This document shows, piece after piece, positions 63,290 through 64,000 of a DNA stretch of 64,000 bases. Source of the stretch: Erythrobacter sp. (lineage in GTDB: Bacteria > Pseudomonadota > Alphaproteobacteria > Sphingomonadales > Sphingomonadaceae); the NCBI RefSeq assembly GCF_030066995.1, contig NZ_JASJAP010000001.1, positions 124,001-188,000 of the forward strand, given 5' to 3'. The notes under the pieces are model-generated. The model did no database searches. It was not told the DNA's origin and saw nothing but the letters and a program-made list of their open reading frames with translations. Every line of letters begins with the position of its first letter. Position 1 is the first letter of the stretch. A program made the position numbers and the translations under genes.

Positions 63290-64000
63290 GTGGCGCTTAC
63301 TCCAAAGAATTCGAACGCAAACGATCCCGACGCACGCAAACTCTCTGCAGAGGATGAGATTGCAATCCGCGAGATTGACGAGGCGGTCCGTCAGGACGAT
63401 GCGGCGGAATTTGTGCGCCGATATGGCCTTGTCATCGGCTCTGTCCTTGCGGTGGTCCTGGTGGGCCTCGGGGGATACCTTTTCTGGGATTCCCAGGTGG
63501 AAGCCGCGCTGGAAGCGGAATCCGAGCAAGTCGTCTCTGTGATCGATTACGCGCAGGCTGAGGATTTTCCGTCGGTCAAGGAGCGCACAAGACCTTTGCT
63601 CGATTCCGATACGCCGGGCGTGCGTACGTCAGCGCGGCTGCTCCATGCAGCGGCTGCGCTGGAGTTGGGAGAGACGGCGCGCGCGGTCGAACTCTACGCG
63701 CAGATAGCGGCGGATGAGAAGGCGCCTCAGGCGATGCGCGATCTGGCGCGTTTGCGGGAAGTCGCGACCAATTTTGACGATCGCGAGCCTTCCGATATCA
63801 TCGCCAGGCTTGAACCGCTGGCCAAGCCGGGCGGCGCTCTTTTCGGGAGCGCGGCCGAGCTTTCGGCAATGGCTCACCTCGAAGCGGGCAATCGGGAAGA
63901 AGCGGGCGCGCTTTTCGCCGCGATCGCGAAAGATGACACGCTGCCCGCGACCCTGCGCGACCGCGCCCGCCAGATGACAGGCCAGCTTGGTGTGGATGCG
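63290..64000 (+). CDS. TPR membrane protein, YfgM-like, start of gene
   Basis: Starts at GTG 63290 and runs off the right edge, 237 codons, no stop seen. After a 42-residue cytoplasmic part (EDEIAIREIDEAVRQDDAAE) comes one membrane helix (GLVIGSVLAVVLVGLGGYLF) and helical repeats such as LHAAAALELGETARAVELYA and MAHLEAGNREEAGALFAAIA, of tetratricopeptide type. This is the layout of YfgM, the SecYEG ancillary protein, which also helps outer-membrane protein handling. In relatives bamB and der follow it, outside this window. Confidence 0.85.
   Translation, partial: MALTPKNSNANDPDARKLSAEDEIAIREIDEAVRQDDAAEFVRRYGLVIGSVLAVVLVGLGGYLFWDSQVEAALEAESEQVVSVIDYAQAEDFPSVKERTRPLLDSDTPGVRTSARLLHAAAALELGETARAVELYAQIAADEKAPQAMRDLARLREVATNFDDREPSDIIARLEPLAKPGGALFGSAAELSAMAHLEAGNREEAGALFAAIAKDDTLPATLRDRARQMTGQLGVDA

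Noticed and set aside
63034..63339. Minus-strand frame over the gap before the TPR gene
   Set aside because: It continues into the glycosyltransferase's antisense and has no ribosome site.
1..64000. tRNA, rRNA, CRISPR arrays, insertion sequences, prophage
   Set aside because: No matching patterns or repeats seen when reading intergenic parts; a search program would be more sensitive.

Overview
The window looks like chromosomal core DNA of an aerobic alphaproteobacterium of the order Sphingomonadales, most likely family Erythrobacteraceae. This is inferred from high GC content, the gene order pyrE-pdxJ-acpS-lepB, the cytochrome oxidase cluster running into thrC and folB-moaA, a lysine/alanine-tailed L21, a K+-independent H+-pyrophosphatase, a carotenoid oxygenase and an FnrL-type regulator. 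I see no insertion sequence, prophage, CRISPR array, rRNA or tRNA gene.

Layout. 1-6 kb: end of a wax-ester-synthase/DGAT gene, a BaiN-type flavoprotein, uvrC and a CHASE2/degenerate-GGDEF/EAL phosphodiesterase, then an 11-codon ORF with its own terminator. 6-14 kb: a MarR regulator behind a perfect palindrome, Fe-type sodB, an S26-like protein without its serine, carotenoid oxygenase, universal stress protein, tesB and hppA. 13.8-17.3 kb: thiL and the overlapping nusB-hisD-hisG set. 17.3-26.3 kb: accessory metabolism (DUF2332, amphi-Trp protein plus a 32-residue Cys-rich peptide, epoxide-hydrolase-like enzyme, SDR, Nudix, bolA, J protein, AAC(6')-like acetyltransferase, GST, DUF1428, MpaB-type oxygenase, cupin) and cobS without cobT. 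26.4-32.3 kb: a secreted Ser/Thr-rich protein, a PBP1A-type enzyme, two hotdog thioesterases, and a 52-residue peptide followed by two coupled genes of unknown family. 32.2-37.1 kb: pyrE-pdxJ-orf-acpS-lepB-DUF3089-ruvX on the minus strand.

37.3-49 kb: aa3-type cytochrome c oxidase cluster (coxB, coxA, ctaB, a 42-residue membrane peptide, ctaG, coxC, DUF983, SURF1) continuing into thrC, a methyltransferase, folB, a small hypothetical and moaA-moaD-moaE, with many stop/start overlaps. 48.7-50 kb: a membrane protein behind a consensus FNR box, convergent with a Cys-containing Fnr-type regulator. 50-64 kb: a lipoprotein, rplU-rpmA, GNAT and TetR genes, ygfZ with an ATP-grasp gene, pyrC, rarD, a lipoprotein, astD, selO, a hydrolase, a glycosyltransferase and the start of a TPR membrane protein.

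The strongest candidates for undescribed biology are (i) the 52-residue peptide with its structured leader and two coupled unknown genes, one with a cupin-like His-x-His pattern (30188-32271); (ii) the amphi-Trp protein with a 32-residue peptide holding 10 cysteines in two CxCGCTxC units (18510-18867); and (iii) the 11-residue ORF MGRSIWDWIFR between a good Shine-Dalgarno and a dedicated terminator (6058-6139). All three rest on sequence reading alone.
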